The notes below the pieces were generated by a model. That model made no database searches and was not told where the DNA came from. It saw nothing but the letters and a program-made list of their open reading frames with translations. DNA of 64,000 bases, taken from the NCBI GenBank assembly GCA_016704345.1, contig JADJAH010000003.1, positions 310,001 to 374,000 of the forward strand, in the 5' to 3' direction. The position numbers were made by a program, and so were the translations under genes. Origin of the DNA: Ignavibacteria bacterium (GTDB taxonomy: Bacteria > Bacteroidota > Ignavibacteria > Tepidaquicellales > Tepidaquicellaceae). Position 1 is the stretch's first letter, and every line of letters starts with the position of its first letter. Shown here in pieces: positions 37,114 through 45,866 of the stretch.

Positions 37114-38430
37114 TTGAGCAAAAAATTCATCACAATATCCTTAAGAAGATTTTTCATCCTCATTCTCCTGTTCATGGCAGTAAGTGATTTGTTTGCAGTT
37201 GACCACTGGCTTTCACTTCAGAGGCCCACAAACAGGAATCTCAGAGCCATGCATTTTGAGGATTCGCTTAAGGGTTGGATTGGAGGCGACTCCGGGCTGA
37301 TACTTAAGACCACTAACGGCGGGCAAAATTGGATACAACAACCGACCGGACTCAATACGACTGTATATTCGATAACCTTTACCAACGAGAACATCGGATA
37401 TGCTCTTGCCTGGGAACTCGACAATACTCCGCCAAACTTTTACGGAACCAGATATCTATACACAACAAACGGTGGTACGGTTTGGAACAATTATTTATTT
37501 CCCGACTCAAATTTTTTTGCCAATACAGTTTACTACAGAGATCCTCTGAACGGCTATCTTGGAGGGACACAAGGGAAGATCTATTTTACCACTGATGCCG
37601 GACAGGTGTGGAACCTGTCATCAATTGACTCCGGCTTGGTGTTTGGGTTTCCTGTTGAGGAAATAAAATTTTTTAATGCAAGTTCCGGATACGCAGTCGG
37701 CGGCGCCTTCGATATAGCAGGAATTATCTGGCGAACTTCAAACGGAGGGAGATCGTGGCAGACGCGCATTGTAGGACCTGAACCTGTAAACGACATTCAC
37801 ATCATAGATGAAAACAATGCTATTGGTGCCGGAGGAGATTTTGAATACGGATCAAGCAAAGTAGTTACAAGCAATTCCGGATTTGACTGGCAGTATGAAG
37901 AGTTTGGAGTCTTTGGTATCGCTAACTCCATTGCATTCCGCAATCCAAAGGAAGGATGGATCTCCCTTGGAATCATCGACAGTTTTCTGGTTACGACCGA
38001 CAGCGGTTCAAGCTGGAGGATGTCGGCTGTTCCGCAACAAGGTAGAATTTACAAGATTGTATTTTCCGATCAGCGAAACGGTTGGGCAATTGGAAATGAA
38101 GGGATCCTATTGAAGTACAACTCTTCAATCATCGGCATTAACCAAAATTATTCATCAACTCCGTCAGATTTTGAACTGTATCAGAATTATCCAAACCCTT
38201 TTAATCCCGGTACTTCGATCAAGTATAAGTTACAAAGTGCAGGTTTTATATCTTTGAAAGTATATGATATTCTCGGACATGAAGTGAAGACTCTGGTAAG
38301 TGAAAAGCATACACCGGGAAGTTACGAAGTTGATTTTAATGGTGATGATCTTTCGAGCGGCATTTATGTTTACAAACTTGCTGTTGATGGAAAAAGCGTA
38401 GCCGCAAAAAGAATGGTGCTTCTGAAATAA
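37114..38430 (+). CDS. YCF48/BNR-type repeat protein with a T9SS sorting domain
   Basis: The 438-residue protein has a signal peptide (RRFFILILLFMAVSDLFA) and then beta-propeller repeats of the YCF48 kind: GWIGGDSGLILKTTNGGQNW, YLYTTNGGTVWN, IYFTTDAGQVWN, WRTSNGGRSWQTR, FLVTTDSGSSWRM. It ends with a type IX sorting domain opening YQNYPNPFNPGTSIKYKL. It starts with TTG at 37114, preceded by GAAGAGA. It should be secreted to the cell surface; no enzyme activity is suggested. Confidence 0.88.
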   Translation: MSKKFITISLRRFFILILLFMAVSDLFAVDHWLSLQRPTNRNLRAMHFEDSLKGWIGGDSGLILKTTNGGQNWIQQPTGLNTTVYSITFTNENIGYALAWELDNTPPNFYGTRYLYTTNGGTVWNNYLFPDSNFFANTVYYRDPLNGYLGGTQGKIYFTTDAGQVWNLSSIDSGLVFGFPVEEIKFFNASSGYAVGGAFDIAGIIWRTSNGGRSWQTRIVGPEPVNDIHIIDENNAIGAGGDFEYGSSKVVTSNSGFDWQYEEFGVFGIANSIAFRNPKEGWISLGIIDSFLVTTDSGSSWRMSAVPQQGRIYKIVFSDQRNGWAIGNEGILLKYNSSIIGINQNYSSTPSDFELYQNYPNPFNPGTSIKYKLQSAGFISLKVYDILGHEVKTLVSEKHTPGSYEVDFNGDDLSSGIYVYKLAVDGKSVAAKRMVLLK

Positions 38431-38444
38431 TGGAGGAAAACAAA

Positions 38445-38912
38445 ATGCCTATAAGACGAAACCCTGCAATAGTAAGGTTTTCAAGAGATCATCATTTTGG
38501 ATTACTGCTTGTCTGGAAGATAAGAGAAGGTTTCAGAAGATCAATTGAAGCGGAAAGAATCAGCCTGTATGTTACAAAGTTTTTTGAAAATGAACTTGTC
38601 CCTCATTTCAGAGATGAAGAAGAGAATCTCTTTGCAAGACTTCCGGAAGATGACAAGATGAGATTGCAGGCAGAGAATGATCATAAGAAGTTAAATGAAC
38701 TCATAGAACACTTGATGAATAACGGCAATGATGAAATCATGCTTAGTGAATTTGCTGATTTATTAGAGAAGCACATTCGCTTTGAAGAACGGGAGCTTTT
38801 CAATTTCATTCAGGAAAGCCTGACTGCTGCTGAGCTTGCTGAGATTGAATCAGCACATGCTCCTGCAAAGTGCAGCACAGACTCTGAATGGAAAGATGTT
38901 TTTTGGAATTAA
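38445..38912 (+). CDS. Hemerythrin-domain protein
   Basis: The 155-residue four-helix protein has His/Glu positions of a diiron hemerythrin: RFSRDHHFGLLLVWKIREG, LVPHFRDEEENLF, ENDHKKLNELIEH and LEKHIRFEERELF. Such bacterial proteins bind O2 or protect against nitrosative or oxidative stress. I set the start at ATG 38445 because GGAGG (38432-38436) precedes it by eight bases and the upstream ATG at 38430 overlaps the previous stop. The cupin gene follows 15 bp later. Confidence 0.85.
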   Translation: MPIRRNPAIVRFSRDHHFGLLLVWKIREGFRRSIEAERISLYVTKFFENELVPHFRDEEENLFARLPEDDKMRLQAENDHKKLNELIEHLMNNGNDEIMLSEFADLLEKHIRFEERELFNFIQESLTAAELAEIESAHAPAKCSTDSEWKDVFWN

Positions 38913-38927
38913 TCTAAAACACAGATC

Positions 38928-39245
38928 ATGGAATCAGAAGTGAAGCCTTTCTTGACAGAAAGTGCAGTTGAGTATGCAGCACAATCGATTGTGAGTAAGA
39001 CGATAATCAAAAAGTCCACAGGCACAGTTACGTTATTTGCATTTGATAAAGGGGAGCAGCTTAGCGAACATACAGCGCCGTTTGAAGCTCTCGTGCAAGT
39101 AATTGACGGCGAAGCCGGAATAAAGATCGGCAGTAATGAATATGTAGTCAGACATGGCGAGGCAATAATTCTCCCGGCAAATATTCCACATTCAGTAAAT
39201 GCCAATGAGAGATTTAAGATGATGCTTACGATGATCAAGGGCTGA
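38928..39245 (+). CDS. Cupin-domain protein
   Basis: The 105-residue protein is a single cupin barrel: LFAFDKGEQLSEHTAPFEAL with a His ligand, an IDGEAGIKIG turn, then VVRHGEAIILPANIPHSVNA, giving the usual G(X)5HXH-like and PxxxxH motifs in reduced form. Metal binding is likely but the substrate is unknown. It lies 15 bp after the hemerythrin gene and probably shares its transcript. Confidence 0.78.
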   Translation: MESEVKPFLTESAVEYAAQSIVSKTIIKKSTGTVTLFAFDKGEQLSEHTAPFEALVQVIDGEAGIKIGSNEYVVRHGEAIILPANIPHSVNANERFKMMLTMIKG

Positions 39246-39293
39246 AGGCAGTTTCTTCTGATGCTGTGATTCTCAATAATCTGTTAATCAGCT

Positions 39294-40391
39294 ATGAGGA
39301 TAATTTTTACAGTTTTAATATTAGCTCACGGGCTTATTCACTTGCTTGGTTTTTTTAAGTCTGTGAAACCAGAAAGGGTAAAGAATCTCACCCAAAGAAT
39401 TACGAAGCAGAGAGGAATTATCTGGCTGATAGCAGCAGTACTCTTTGCAGTTTCCGCGATTACTTTCTTTATGAAATATGATTGGTGGTGGATGCTTGCT
39501 TTACCGGCGGTGATCATATCTCAGATCTTAATATTTTCGACTTGGCAGGATGCGAAGTTTGGAACGATTGCAAACATCATAATTCTTACAGCGGCAGTAA
39601 TTGGATATGCCTCCCAAAGTTTTGAAGAAGAATTCAGAAGTGACGTGCAAGAAAATCTATCTATCGCGAAGAATGCTGATTCGGAGATCATCACTGAGCA
39701 AGATCTTCAGCATTTACCGGCAGTGGTACAAAAGTATCTGAAGTATGCGGGAGTTTTAGGCAAGGAAAGAGTTCGCAATGTCAGGATTGAATTTGAAGGA
39801 GAAATGAGAAGCAAGAAGATGGATTGGTTTCCGTTCACATCTAATCAGTATAACACATTTGATCCTCCTACAAGATCATTCTTTATGCGGGGAGATATGA
39901 TGGGAACTAGTGTTCCGGGTTATCATGCTTACAAGGACGGCAACGCCACAATGCTCGTGAAACTGTTTGCGCTCATACCAGTTGCAGATAACAAGGGCGA
40001 ACTTATGAACAAAGCCGAAACTGTAACAGTGTTCAACGACATGTGCCTTATGGCTCCTGCTTCGTTAATTGACAAGAGAGTTTCATGGGGAAGCAGCGAC
40101 AGTACTTATGCGGATGCGATTTATACTGTCAACGATATTTCGATCTCGGCAAAACTGTTTTTCAATGAAATTGGGCAGCTCATAGATTTCATTTCCAATG
40201 ACAGGTATGATCTTTCCGGAGACTCTCCAATGAATTACAGATTTTCAACACCAGTAAAAGACTACAGGGAATTTGGTGGCATAAATGTAATGTCATATGG
40301 AGAAGCTGTTTGGAGCTATCCCGACGGTGACTTCGCATACGGGAAATTCCGGTTGAAAAGTATAGAGTATAATTGTAAAAGTGTTGAATGA
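39294..40391 (+). CDS. Membrane-anchored DUF6544-like protein
   Basis: The 365-residue protein has three or four membrane segments in its first 125 residues (e.g. HGLIHLLGFFK, IIWLIAAVLFAVSAITFFMK) and then a soluble domain with the DUF6544 landmarks: LPAVVQKYLKYAGVLG, an MRSKKMDWFPFTSNQYNTFD segment, a Y-H-A-Y-K-D loop, and LMAPASLIDKRVSWGSSD. The role of the family is unknown. It overlaps the reading frame of the GNAT gene's upstream region by a few bases, so a common transcript with that gene is likely. Confidence 0.7.
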   Translation: MRIIFTVLILAHGLIHLLGFFKSVKPERVKNLTQRITKQRGIIWLIAAVLFAVSAITFFMKYDWWWMLALPAVIISQILIFSTWQDAKFGTIANIIILTAAVIGYASQSFEEEFRSDVQENLSIAKNADSEIITEQDLQHLPAVVQKYLKYAGVLGKERVRNVRIEFEGEMRSKKMDWFPFTSNQYNTFDPPTRSFFMRGDMMGTSVPGYHAYKDGNATMLVKLFALIPVADNKGELMNKAETVTVFNDMCLMAPASLIDKRVSWGSSDSTYADAIYTVNDISISAKLFFNEIGQLIDFISNDRYDLSGDSPMNYRFSTPVKDYREFGGINVMSYGEAVWSYPDGDFAYGKFRLKSIEYNCKSVE

Positions 40392-40410
40392 ATCTCAGAA
40401 TATAGAATTC

Positions 40411-40941
40411 ATGAATAAGGATATTAAAACCGTAAGATGTCTTCTGCGGAAATATCGGGAGAATGACAGAGAGAAGTTTGCAGATCTTTCCGTTGACAAA
40501 GAAGTAAATTTTTTTATTGGCGGGAAGTGTGAGACCAGGGAAGAAGCTTACAACTTGTTCGACAAGGTGTTCACGATATACGATGGTAATTTATTACCAA
40601 GACATTTTGAGATTTGGGCAATTGATGTTAACAATGAATATGCAGGACATTTTGAGTTGAAGCAAACCGGAGACACGGAGGATGACGAGCTTGAAGTTGT
40701 ATATTTTCTCGACAAGAAACTTTGGGGACAGGGTATTATGCCGGAGATAATTTTTGAGATAAACAAATATGCAGGAGCCATTAACAAAAAGCTGATAGCA
40801 ACTGTGAGTTCTGAAAATACAAAGACATTGAAAGCCCTGAGAAAAATTGGTATTCAAAAACAAGAATCTCTCGCTGAAAGTGATAGCAGTTCGCTAAAGA
40901 TCTGGATAGAACCATTCGATAAAAAAGAATTCAAAACGTAG
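40411..40941 (+). CDS. GNAT-family N-acetyltransferase (RimJ/RimL-like)
   Basis: The 176-residue protein begins TVRCLLRKYRENDREKFADL, the ribosomal-protein-acetylase-type opening, with the CoA motif YFLDKKLWGQGIMPEIIFEI and LIATVSSENTKTLKALRKIG. The start is uncertain: ATG 40411 gives a typical N-terminus, while GTG 40381 lies ten codons upstream and overlaps the preceding gene. The substrate is unknown. Confidence 0.75.
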   Translation: MNKDIKTVRCLLRKYRENDREKFADLSVDKEVNFFIGGKCETREEAYNLFDKVFTIYDGNLLPRHFEIWAIDVNNEYAGHFELKQTGDTEDDELEVVYFLDKKLWGQGIMPEIIFEINKYAGAINKKLIATVSSENTKTLKALRKIGIQKQESLAESDSSSLKIWIEPFDKKEFKT

Positions 40942-40947
40942 AACACC

Positions 40948-41742
40948 ATGCTTGAAATACTGAAACAGATCAACATCAAATGCGAAGATGATGCTAAAGG
41001 GTTCAAAGATGATGAAAAGATCGGACGCATTGATAAGCTCATGAAGAAGACTAAGTACAGAAGTATCCATGACGGTCATCTGACAAAGATCTATTCTCAA
41101 CTACAAAACAAGGAACTGTCAGGAAAGAATCTGGTGCTCGTGTCGTCACACATTGATACTGTGTATAAGAATTTTTACCAGATGGAGGGGCGAGATGTTG
41201 TGACCGGAACATTGGACAACAGCATTACCAATGCCATTCTTATCAATCTTCTTACTTCTCATGGTGTTCCGGAAAATGTAATTGTTGCTTTTACGGGAAA
41301 CGAAGAGAAGGAATCTCTAGGAGTGGATGAGACAATATCCTTTCTGCATACCATAAATGCCAAGGCGGGAATTGTGGTCAGTCTTGATATAACTAATCGC
41401 GGATACCGGAATCATGGTTACACCATTGAGAACTACTTTGTGAAGAAAGGAATGGGCAAAGCGTTTTACAGAAAGAAGCAGCTCAAGAACTATCTTGTGC
41501 AATTGCTCGAGAGTAAGAAAGTGAAGACAATACACCATGTGTCTGCAGATCCTGACGATACCTGGCAATTTGACGAGCACAATCTGAATTGTTTTACATT
41601 CTGTCTTCCTTCAAGAAACATTGCAGAGCATGGTGACTGGATGCATGATGATATGGGTGTTATAGTAAAAAAGTCTGCTCTCAGGGATTACAGTCAGGCA
41701 CTTCTTAAACTCCTCAGAAGATTGGCGAGAGACTTTAATTGA
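40948..41742 (+). CDS. M20/M28-type zinc metallopeptidase-like protein
   Basis: The 264-residue protein has the co-catalytic metal ligands in the order of di-zinc exopeptidases: SSHIDTVYK (His, Asp), GTLDNSITNA (Asp), FTGNEEKES (Glu-Glu), SLDITNRG (Asp) and a C-terminal EHGDWMHDDMG (His). It is shorter than usual and lacks a dimerisation insert, nearer the M28/M42 fold. There is no signal peptide. It starts 6 bp after the GNAT gene, so they probably form an operon. The substrate is unknown. Confidence 0.72.
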   Translation: MLEILKQINIKCEDDAKGFKDDEKIGRIDKLMKKTKYRSIHDGHLTKIYSQLQNKELSGKNLVLVSSHIDTVYKNFYQMEGRDVVTGTLDNSITNAILINLLTSHGVPENVIVAFTGNEEKESLGVDETISFLHTINAKAGIVVSLDITNRGYRNHGYTIENYFVKKGMGKAFYRKKQLKNYLVQLLESKKVKTIHHVSADPDDTWQFDEHNLNCFTFCLPSRNIAEHGDWMHDDMGVIVKKSALRDYSQALLKLLRRLARDFN

Positions 41743-41804
41743 ATTCGAATGTAATGCTGTTGAATTCTTAACTTAAAGTTAATCTTAGAATTCTATATTT
41801 GCAC

Positions 41805-42230
41805 ATGGTAAAAATAAAAGTTCTGTTTGTCTGCATCCACAATAGCGCCAGAAGCCAAATGGCCGAAGAAATACTAAACAAATACTACGGCGACAGATTT
41901 TATGCCGAAAGTGCCGGCATTGAGGCGGGGAAAATGAATCCCCTTGCAATAGCCGCGATGAAGGAAATTGATATAGATATTTCCGAAAAAAAAACGCACG
42001 AAGTATTTGATTACTTTAAAGAAGGAAGAATTTACAGTTATGTAATTACTGTATGTGACGAGACAAGCGCTGAAAGGTGTCCGGTCTTCCCCAATATATT
42101 TCAGACTATTCGTTGGAGTTTTCCCGACCCGTCTACATTTTCAGGAACTGAAGAAGAGAGGCTTGCACAAACAAGGGCCGTGCGGGATGAGATCAAAGAA
42201 AAGATTGACGCCTGGGTTGCCTCTTTGTAG
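41805..42230 (+). CDS. arsC: Arsenate reductase, thioredoxin-coupled type (LMW-phosphatase fold)
   Basis: The 141-residue protein begins KVLFVCIHNSARSQMAEEIL, with the phosphatase P-loop C-x5-R (Cys10). The other redox cysteines lie in VCDETSAERCPVFP. It reduces As(V) to As(III). The start ATG 41805 is four bases after TATATTTG (41794-41801), a good Bacteroidota -7 element, so the transcript may be leaderless. It converges on the minus-strand arsR-permease operon at 12 bp. Confidence 0.9.
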   Translation: MVKIKVLFVCIHNSARSQMAEEILNKYYGDRFYAESAGIEAGKMNPLAIAAMKEIDIDISEKKTHEVFDYFKEGRIYSYVITVCDETSAERCPVFPNIFQTIRWSFPDPSTFSGTEEERLAQTRAVRDEIKEKIDAWVASL

Positions 42231-42241
42231 ACTGCATCATT

Positions 42242-42943
42242 TCAGAATGTTAAATATATGAAGTAAACTCCGCCAAGTATTACAAGAACTCCGCAGATCT
42301 TCTTTGCTGCCTGAATACCTCTTGAGTTTTGAGACCAACTAAAATAGTTGGTGATCTTTGTACTTGCTGTGCCTGCGCCCGTGATAACCAGGCAATGTCC
42401 GAGGGCGAATGCAGACAGAAGCATAAACGAACTAAGCAGACTCTCCGATGAATAATGAAATGCTACTCCAATAACGGGCGCCATAAATGCAAATGTACAT
42501 GGCCCTAAACCAATGCCGAACAGCAACCCCAATGTGAATGCCATTTTGTATCCCTTTGAATTGACTTCTTTGATTCCCGTAAAAAGTCTGTCTAAACTTA
42601 TCAAGTCTAGCAGGTACAACCCTGCTATGAAGAAAACTAATGCAACAATATAATTGCCGATGGTACCGACATCACCCATCATTCTTCCCAGTAATGATGT
42701 AGCAATTCCAATGACAGCAATAGTAACGAGTATTCCGAGAGAGAAGATCAGGGAATTGTTGAATGCCGCTCTTGAAGATGTGACACCTTTCTTGTTTATG
42801 TATCCAATGATGAGTGGAATGCTGGAAAGATGGCAAGGGCTGAGCAATATACTCAAAACCCCCCAAAGAAATGATCCGGCTAAAGCGATTCCCATACTTC
42901 CTGCCAAAGCATGATTCAGCCATTCAAAGATCTCATTCAGCAT
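42242..42943 (-). CDS. CcdA/DsbD-like thiol-disulfide membrane transporter
   Basis: The 233-residue protein has about six membrane segments. Cys37 in LLSPCHLSSIPLIIGYI and Cys149 in GIGLGPCTFAFMAPVIG are the paired redox cysteines that carry electrons across the membrane. It is the last gene of the arsR operon, two bases after the stop of the frameshifted thioredoxin gene, which would be its natural extracytoplasmic partner. Its own frame is intact. Confidence 0.88.
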   Translation of the reverse strand: MLNEIFEWLNHALAGSMGIALAGSFLWGVLSILLSPCHLSSIPLIIGYINKKGVTSSRAAFNNSLIFSLGILVTIAVIGIATSLLGRMMGDVGTIGNYIVALVFFIAGLYLLDLISLDRLFTGIKEVNSKGYKMAFTLGLLFGIGLGPCTFAFMAPVIGVAFHYSSESLLSSFMLLSAFALGHCLVITGAGTASTKITNYFSWSQNSRGIQAAKKICGVLVILGGVYFIYLTF

Positions 42944-42945
42944 TA

Positions 42946-43364
42946 TCAGTTTTTAATTGGTTTAACTCCGCGGGATTCAAATAGTTTTATAATTTCATTT
43001 TCAGCAAAGAAACCCTGATGTCTGAAGAACTCATTTCCATTTTCATCAAGAAATACCTGAGTCGGGATGAGTTCTATGTTGTATTTTTTTGCGCTGCCTT
43101 GTCTTTCCACACATCATGGAAAACTACTTTGACACTGCCGCCGAATTTTTCTTCTATAGACTTCATTACAGGCTGCATCTGCTTGCATGGGATGCAAGTT
43201 ACTGAGCCAAGTTCAACAAAAGTAATTTTCACATTTGAGCCGGCAGCATTATGTTCATTGTTAACTTTACCTTGAGGTTCTTGTTCTTTATTCTGATTCT
43301 TTCCACAAGCTGCAAGTGTGACAATCAATATTAGTGCAATGATTATTTTGTTAGAATTTTTCAT
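42946..43364 (-). pseudogene. Thioredoxin-fold lipoprotein, frameshifted in an A7 run
   Basis: The 5' part (to 43074) encodes a lipoprotein (lipobox LAACG, Cys20) and a thioredoxin domain with GSVTCIPCKQMQP (Cys57, Cys60), then stops after DVWKDKAAQKNTT. In the +1-related frame the same domain continues as KYNIELIPTQVFLDENGNEF and FRHQGFFAENEIIKLFES, ending at a TGA just before the ccdA-like gene. The shift sits on a run of seven A. Either the gene is broken, or the sequence has an error, or polymerase slippage yields the full protein. It would reduce periplasmic substrates with electrons from the CcdA-like transporter. Confidence 0.82.
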
Positions 43365-43421
43365 CAGTGCTTCGTTAAAATTTTATTGCCGGAGAACCAT
43401 TCCCCTGTCTTTGAAAATTTG

Positions 43422-43640
43422 CTATTCGTTGGCTACCGAAAGCTCTTCCTGAAGCCAGCTATGAATTTGCTCCTCTTTTGGAATGATTCCTCCTGACTTA
43501 AGCTTTTCATTGATCACAAGTCCGGGTGTCATCATGATGTTGTACTTCATCATTTCGTTGACATCTGTTACTTTCTCAACTGTGGCATTGAACGAATTTC
43601 TTTCAATGACCGCCTTTACCTTCATTGGAAGGATCATCAA
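43422..43640 (-). pseudogene. Thioredoxin-like (thioredoxin_3) fragment, N-terminus and CxxC lost
   Basis: The open piece VKAVIERNSFNATVEKVTDV, NEMMKYNIMMTPGLVINEKL, KSGGIIPKEEQIHSWLQEEL matches the second half of the small redox thioredoxins that follow arsenic permeases (family pattern: CxxC, then EKVTD...Y.VMMTPALVI). The first 20 or so residues with the CxxC are missing. At the other end the frame merges with the arsF-like fragment, so one deletion has probably joined the two genes. Not functional as written. Confidence 0.75.
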
Positions 43641-43923
43641 TATTCAATGCTTTCCAAGTGAGATCTCTCTTGTTGCTCTCTGACCATGATTCAACAGCAT
43701 TTTTGGAATAAGCTTCAATGTTAAGACATGTTTCACAACGGGCCGATGGATGAAAATAATAGACAACAATTTCAGACCTGACGCCATCAGTGAATCCAGC
43801 TGATTCCAGACTCTTACCTGCAGCTTTATCTAGAGAGCTGTCGTGCTTTTCGGATGAACAACTTATTGATAACATTAACAGCGCTGTCAGTATCAATCCG
43901 GGAAGTGTATTAAGTGAATTCAT
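43603..43923 (-). pseudogene. ArsF-like redox lipoprotein, C-terminus lost
   Basis: The N-terminal 95 residues are typical of the ArsF-type (nitroreductase-subunit-like) proteins: lipobox-like SISCSSEK (Cys22), then EIVVYYFHPSARCETCLNIE (Cys63, Cys66) and WKALNIDDPSNE. After NIDDPSNE the family normally runs on for about 50 residues, but here it turns into GKGGH and a stop, and the thioredoxin_3 fragment continues in another frame. It lies 17 bp after the permease gene. Confidence 0.72.
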
Positions 43924-43940
43924 AGCCGTGTTTTTAATGA

Positions 43941-45257
43941 TCAGAACATTAGACCAAAAAAGTAACCTGAAATTGTTGACATTATTATTACAAGACCGAC
44001 ATAAACAACGGTTTTCTCCGTGCCAATTACACTCTTTATAACAAGCATGCTCGGAAGTGAAAGGGCAGGACCGGCAAGAAGCAAAGCTAATGCGGGACCC
44101 TTACCCATCCCGCTGATCATCAAGCCCTGAAGAATTGGAACTTCCGTGAGAGTGGCGAAATACATAAATGCTCCGACAACCGATGCAAAGAAATTGGAGA
44201 ACAATGAGTTGCCTCCAACGAGTGAAGATATCCATTCATTTGGTATTAACCCTTTGGGATTATCCGGAGAGCCAAGCAGAAATCCTGAAACGAATACTCC
44301 CAATGCCAGCATAGGCAAGATGAGTTTTGCATAGCTCCAAGTAGATTCAAGCCAATCTCCTGCCTCGCCTTTAGAAATGAAAAGTATTACACTAATGACT
44401 GCGACAGACAAAAGAAATACAAGCTGATGATTGTCACCGAAAAAGTAAATTGTTGCAAGAATGCCTGCGGCACCTGCCAGGATGAATGGCAATCGGACTT
44501 TCAGAAAGCCTGTCAACGACAATCCAAGCATTACTGCAAACATTCCGGTAATCAACCATTTGTAACTGTAAACAATGTAGAAGAATCCACTTTGTTCTAA
44601 TGGCTTTCCCCAGTTTGCAAAGACCAGTATTCCGATCATTGAAGCAAAATACACCAGGTCTTTCCATAAGTGCCTTTCTTCTGTTACAGCTTCAGTCTTA
44701 TCAGTTGGATTCTCAGTATGGGCAATTGCCCTTTCCTTCTCTTCCTTTCTGTATATCAGACTCATGATCAGTCCAATCACCACGCTGAAAACAACTGCTC
44801 CAATTGTACGTGCAACTCCAAGCTCAACACCGAGAATTCTTGCCGTAAGAATTATTGCCAGAACGTTAATTGCCGGTCCCGAATACAAAAAAGCTACAGC
44901 CGGACCGAGTCCGGCACCGCGTTTATAGATGCCTGCAAACAGCGGAAGTATTGTACAAGAGCAAACGGCGAGAACTGTTCCGGATACACTGGCAATAGTA
45001 TAAGAGATCCATTTCTTTGCGCCATAGCCGAAATACTTAATCACAGAATCCTGGCTTACAAATACAGAGATTGCTCCGGCTATGAAAAATGCCGGAATAA
45101 GGCAGAGTATGACGTGTTCTTGAGCATACCATTTGAGCAGACTGAACCCTTCGAGTATTGAATCCCTGAAACTCAGAGAGTCAACAGGCAGAAAGTAGAA
45201 TGCAGCGAATATTGCAGCAATTAGAATGAGTATCTTCGTTTCTTTGAAACTTTTCAT
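43941..45257 (-). CDS. ArsP/DUF318-type permease
   Basis: The 438-residue protein has about ten membrane segments and the family core VLAVCSCTILPLFAGIYKRG followed by GLGPAVAFLYSGPAINVLAI; a second repeat half has ATLTEVPILQGLMISGMG. The SCSCT-type Cys pair is a signature of the permease family (PF03773) that exports organoarsenicals or metals. Its position after arsR and before the redox genes supports arsenic or metal efflux. It is the second gene of the operon. Confidence 0.85.
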   Translation of the reverse strand: MKSFKETKILILIAAIFAAFYFLPVDSLSFRDSILEGFSLLKWYAQEHVILCLIPAFFIAGAISVFVSQDSVIKYFGYGAKKWISYTIASVSGTVLAVCSCTILPLFAGIYKRGAGLGPAVAFLYSGPAINVLAIILTARILGVELGVARTIGAVVFSVVIGLIMSLIYRKEEKERAIAHTENPTDKTEAVTEERHLWKDLVYFASMIGILVFANWGKPLEQSGFFYIVYSYKWLITGMFAVMLGLSLTGFLKVRLPFILAGAAGILATIYFFGDNHQLVFLLSVAVISVILFISKGEAGDWLESTWSYAKLILPMLALGVFVSGFLLGSPDNPKGLIPNEWISSLVGGNSLFSNFFASVVGAFMYFATLTEVPILQGLMISGMGKGPALALLLAGPALSLPSMLVIKSVIGTEKTVVYVGLVIIMSTISGYFFGLMF

Positions 45258-45284
45258 TTATGCGTAAGTTAATCACTTCGTCGA

Positions 45285-45641
45285 TCAACGATCTGATTTC
45301 TTTACAATTTCCAGCCGGTTAACCTTTGCCAGTTTCAACTTGTCTTTCTTTATCTTTTCATCACCTTCCAGCATATAATGTAATGCAGTCATCAATGATG
45401 CAATTTCGGGTACACCGGAATTCATGTTGAGGCTGTAATCTATCCATTTTCCGTTCTTTGAATCAACTATAAACCCGGCTTTCTTCAGTACTGTCAGATG
45501 TTGTGAAACTGTTGAAGCAGCAAGCCCGAGTATCTCCGTAATCTCGCATACACACATAGATTTCATCTGAAGCATTTTCAGAATTCGGATTCTGTTAGGG
45601 TCGGATAGGGATTTGAATATGTCGGCTTGTTTCTTTAGCAT
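45285..45641 (-). CDS. ArsR-family metalloregulator
   Basis: The 118-residue winged-helix protein begins KSLSDPNRIRILKMLQ, with the metal-site motif MCVCEITEIL (Cys30 and Cys32) and the recognition helix AASTVSQHLTVLKKAG. These Cys positions match the arsenite-binding ELCVCDL site of ArsR. It should repress the permease operon until arsenite binds. It is transcribed first, 27 bp before the permease. Confidence 0.88.
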   Translation of the reverse strand: MLKKQADIFKSLSDPNRIRILKMLQMKSMCVCEITEILGLAASTVSQHLTVLKKAGFIVDSKNGKWIDYSLNMNSGVPEIASLMTALHYMLEGDEKIKKDKLKLAKVNRLEIVKKSDR

Positions 45642-45866
45642 TATTCATTTCGTTAACTGACGAAACATAAATCTATTCTATCAAATGTTTTATCCATAAA
45701 TTTATCCTGTTGAATACTGATCCGGTAAGTTACTTGTACTGCTTGAATGCAAATTCGATTCATACAATCGGGCAATGGAAAGCATTGTAATTACTTACAT
45801 ATCGAATTATTTTCGTCTCACAAAAAAACAGAAATTGAAATTTCCAAAATTAACTCTTTTAGAAAA

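Noticed and set aside
44670..45161. Cys-rich open frame on the plus strand opposite the permease gene
   Set aside because: Antisense shadow of a clear permease; no motif or ribosome binding site.
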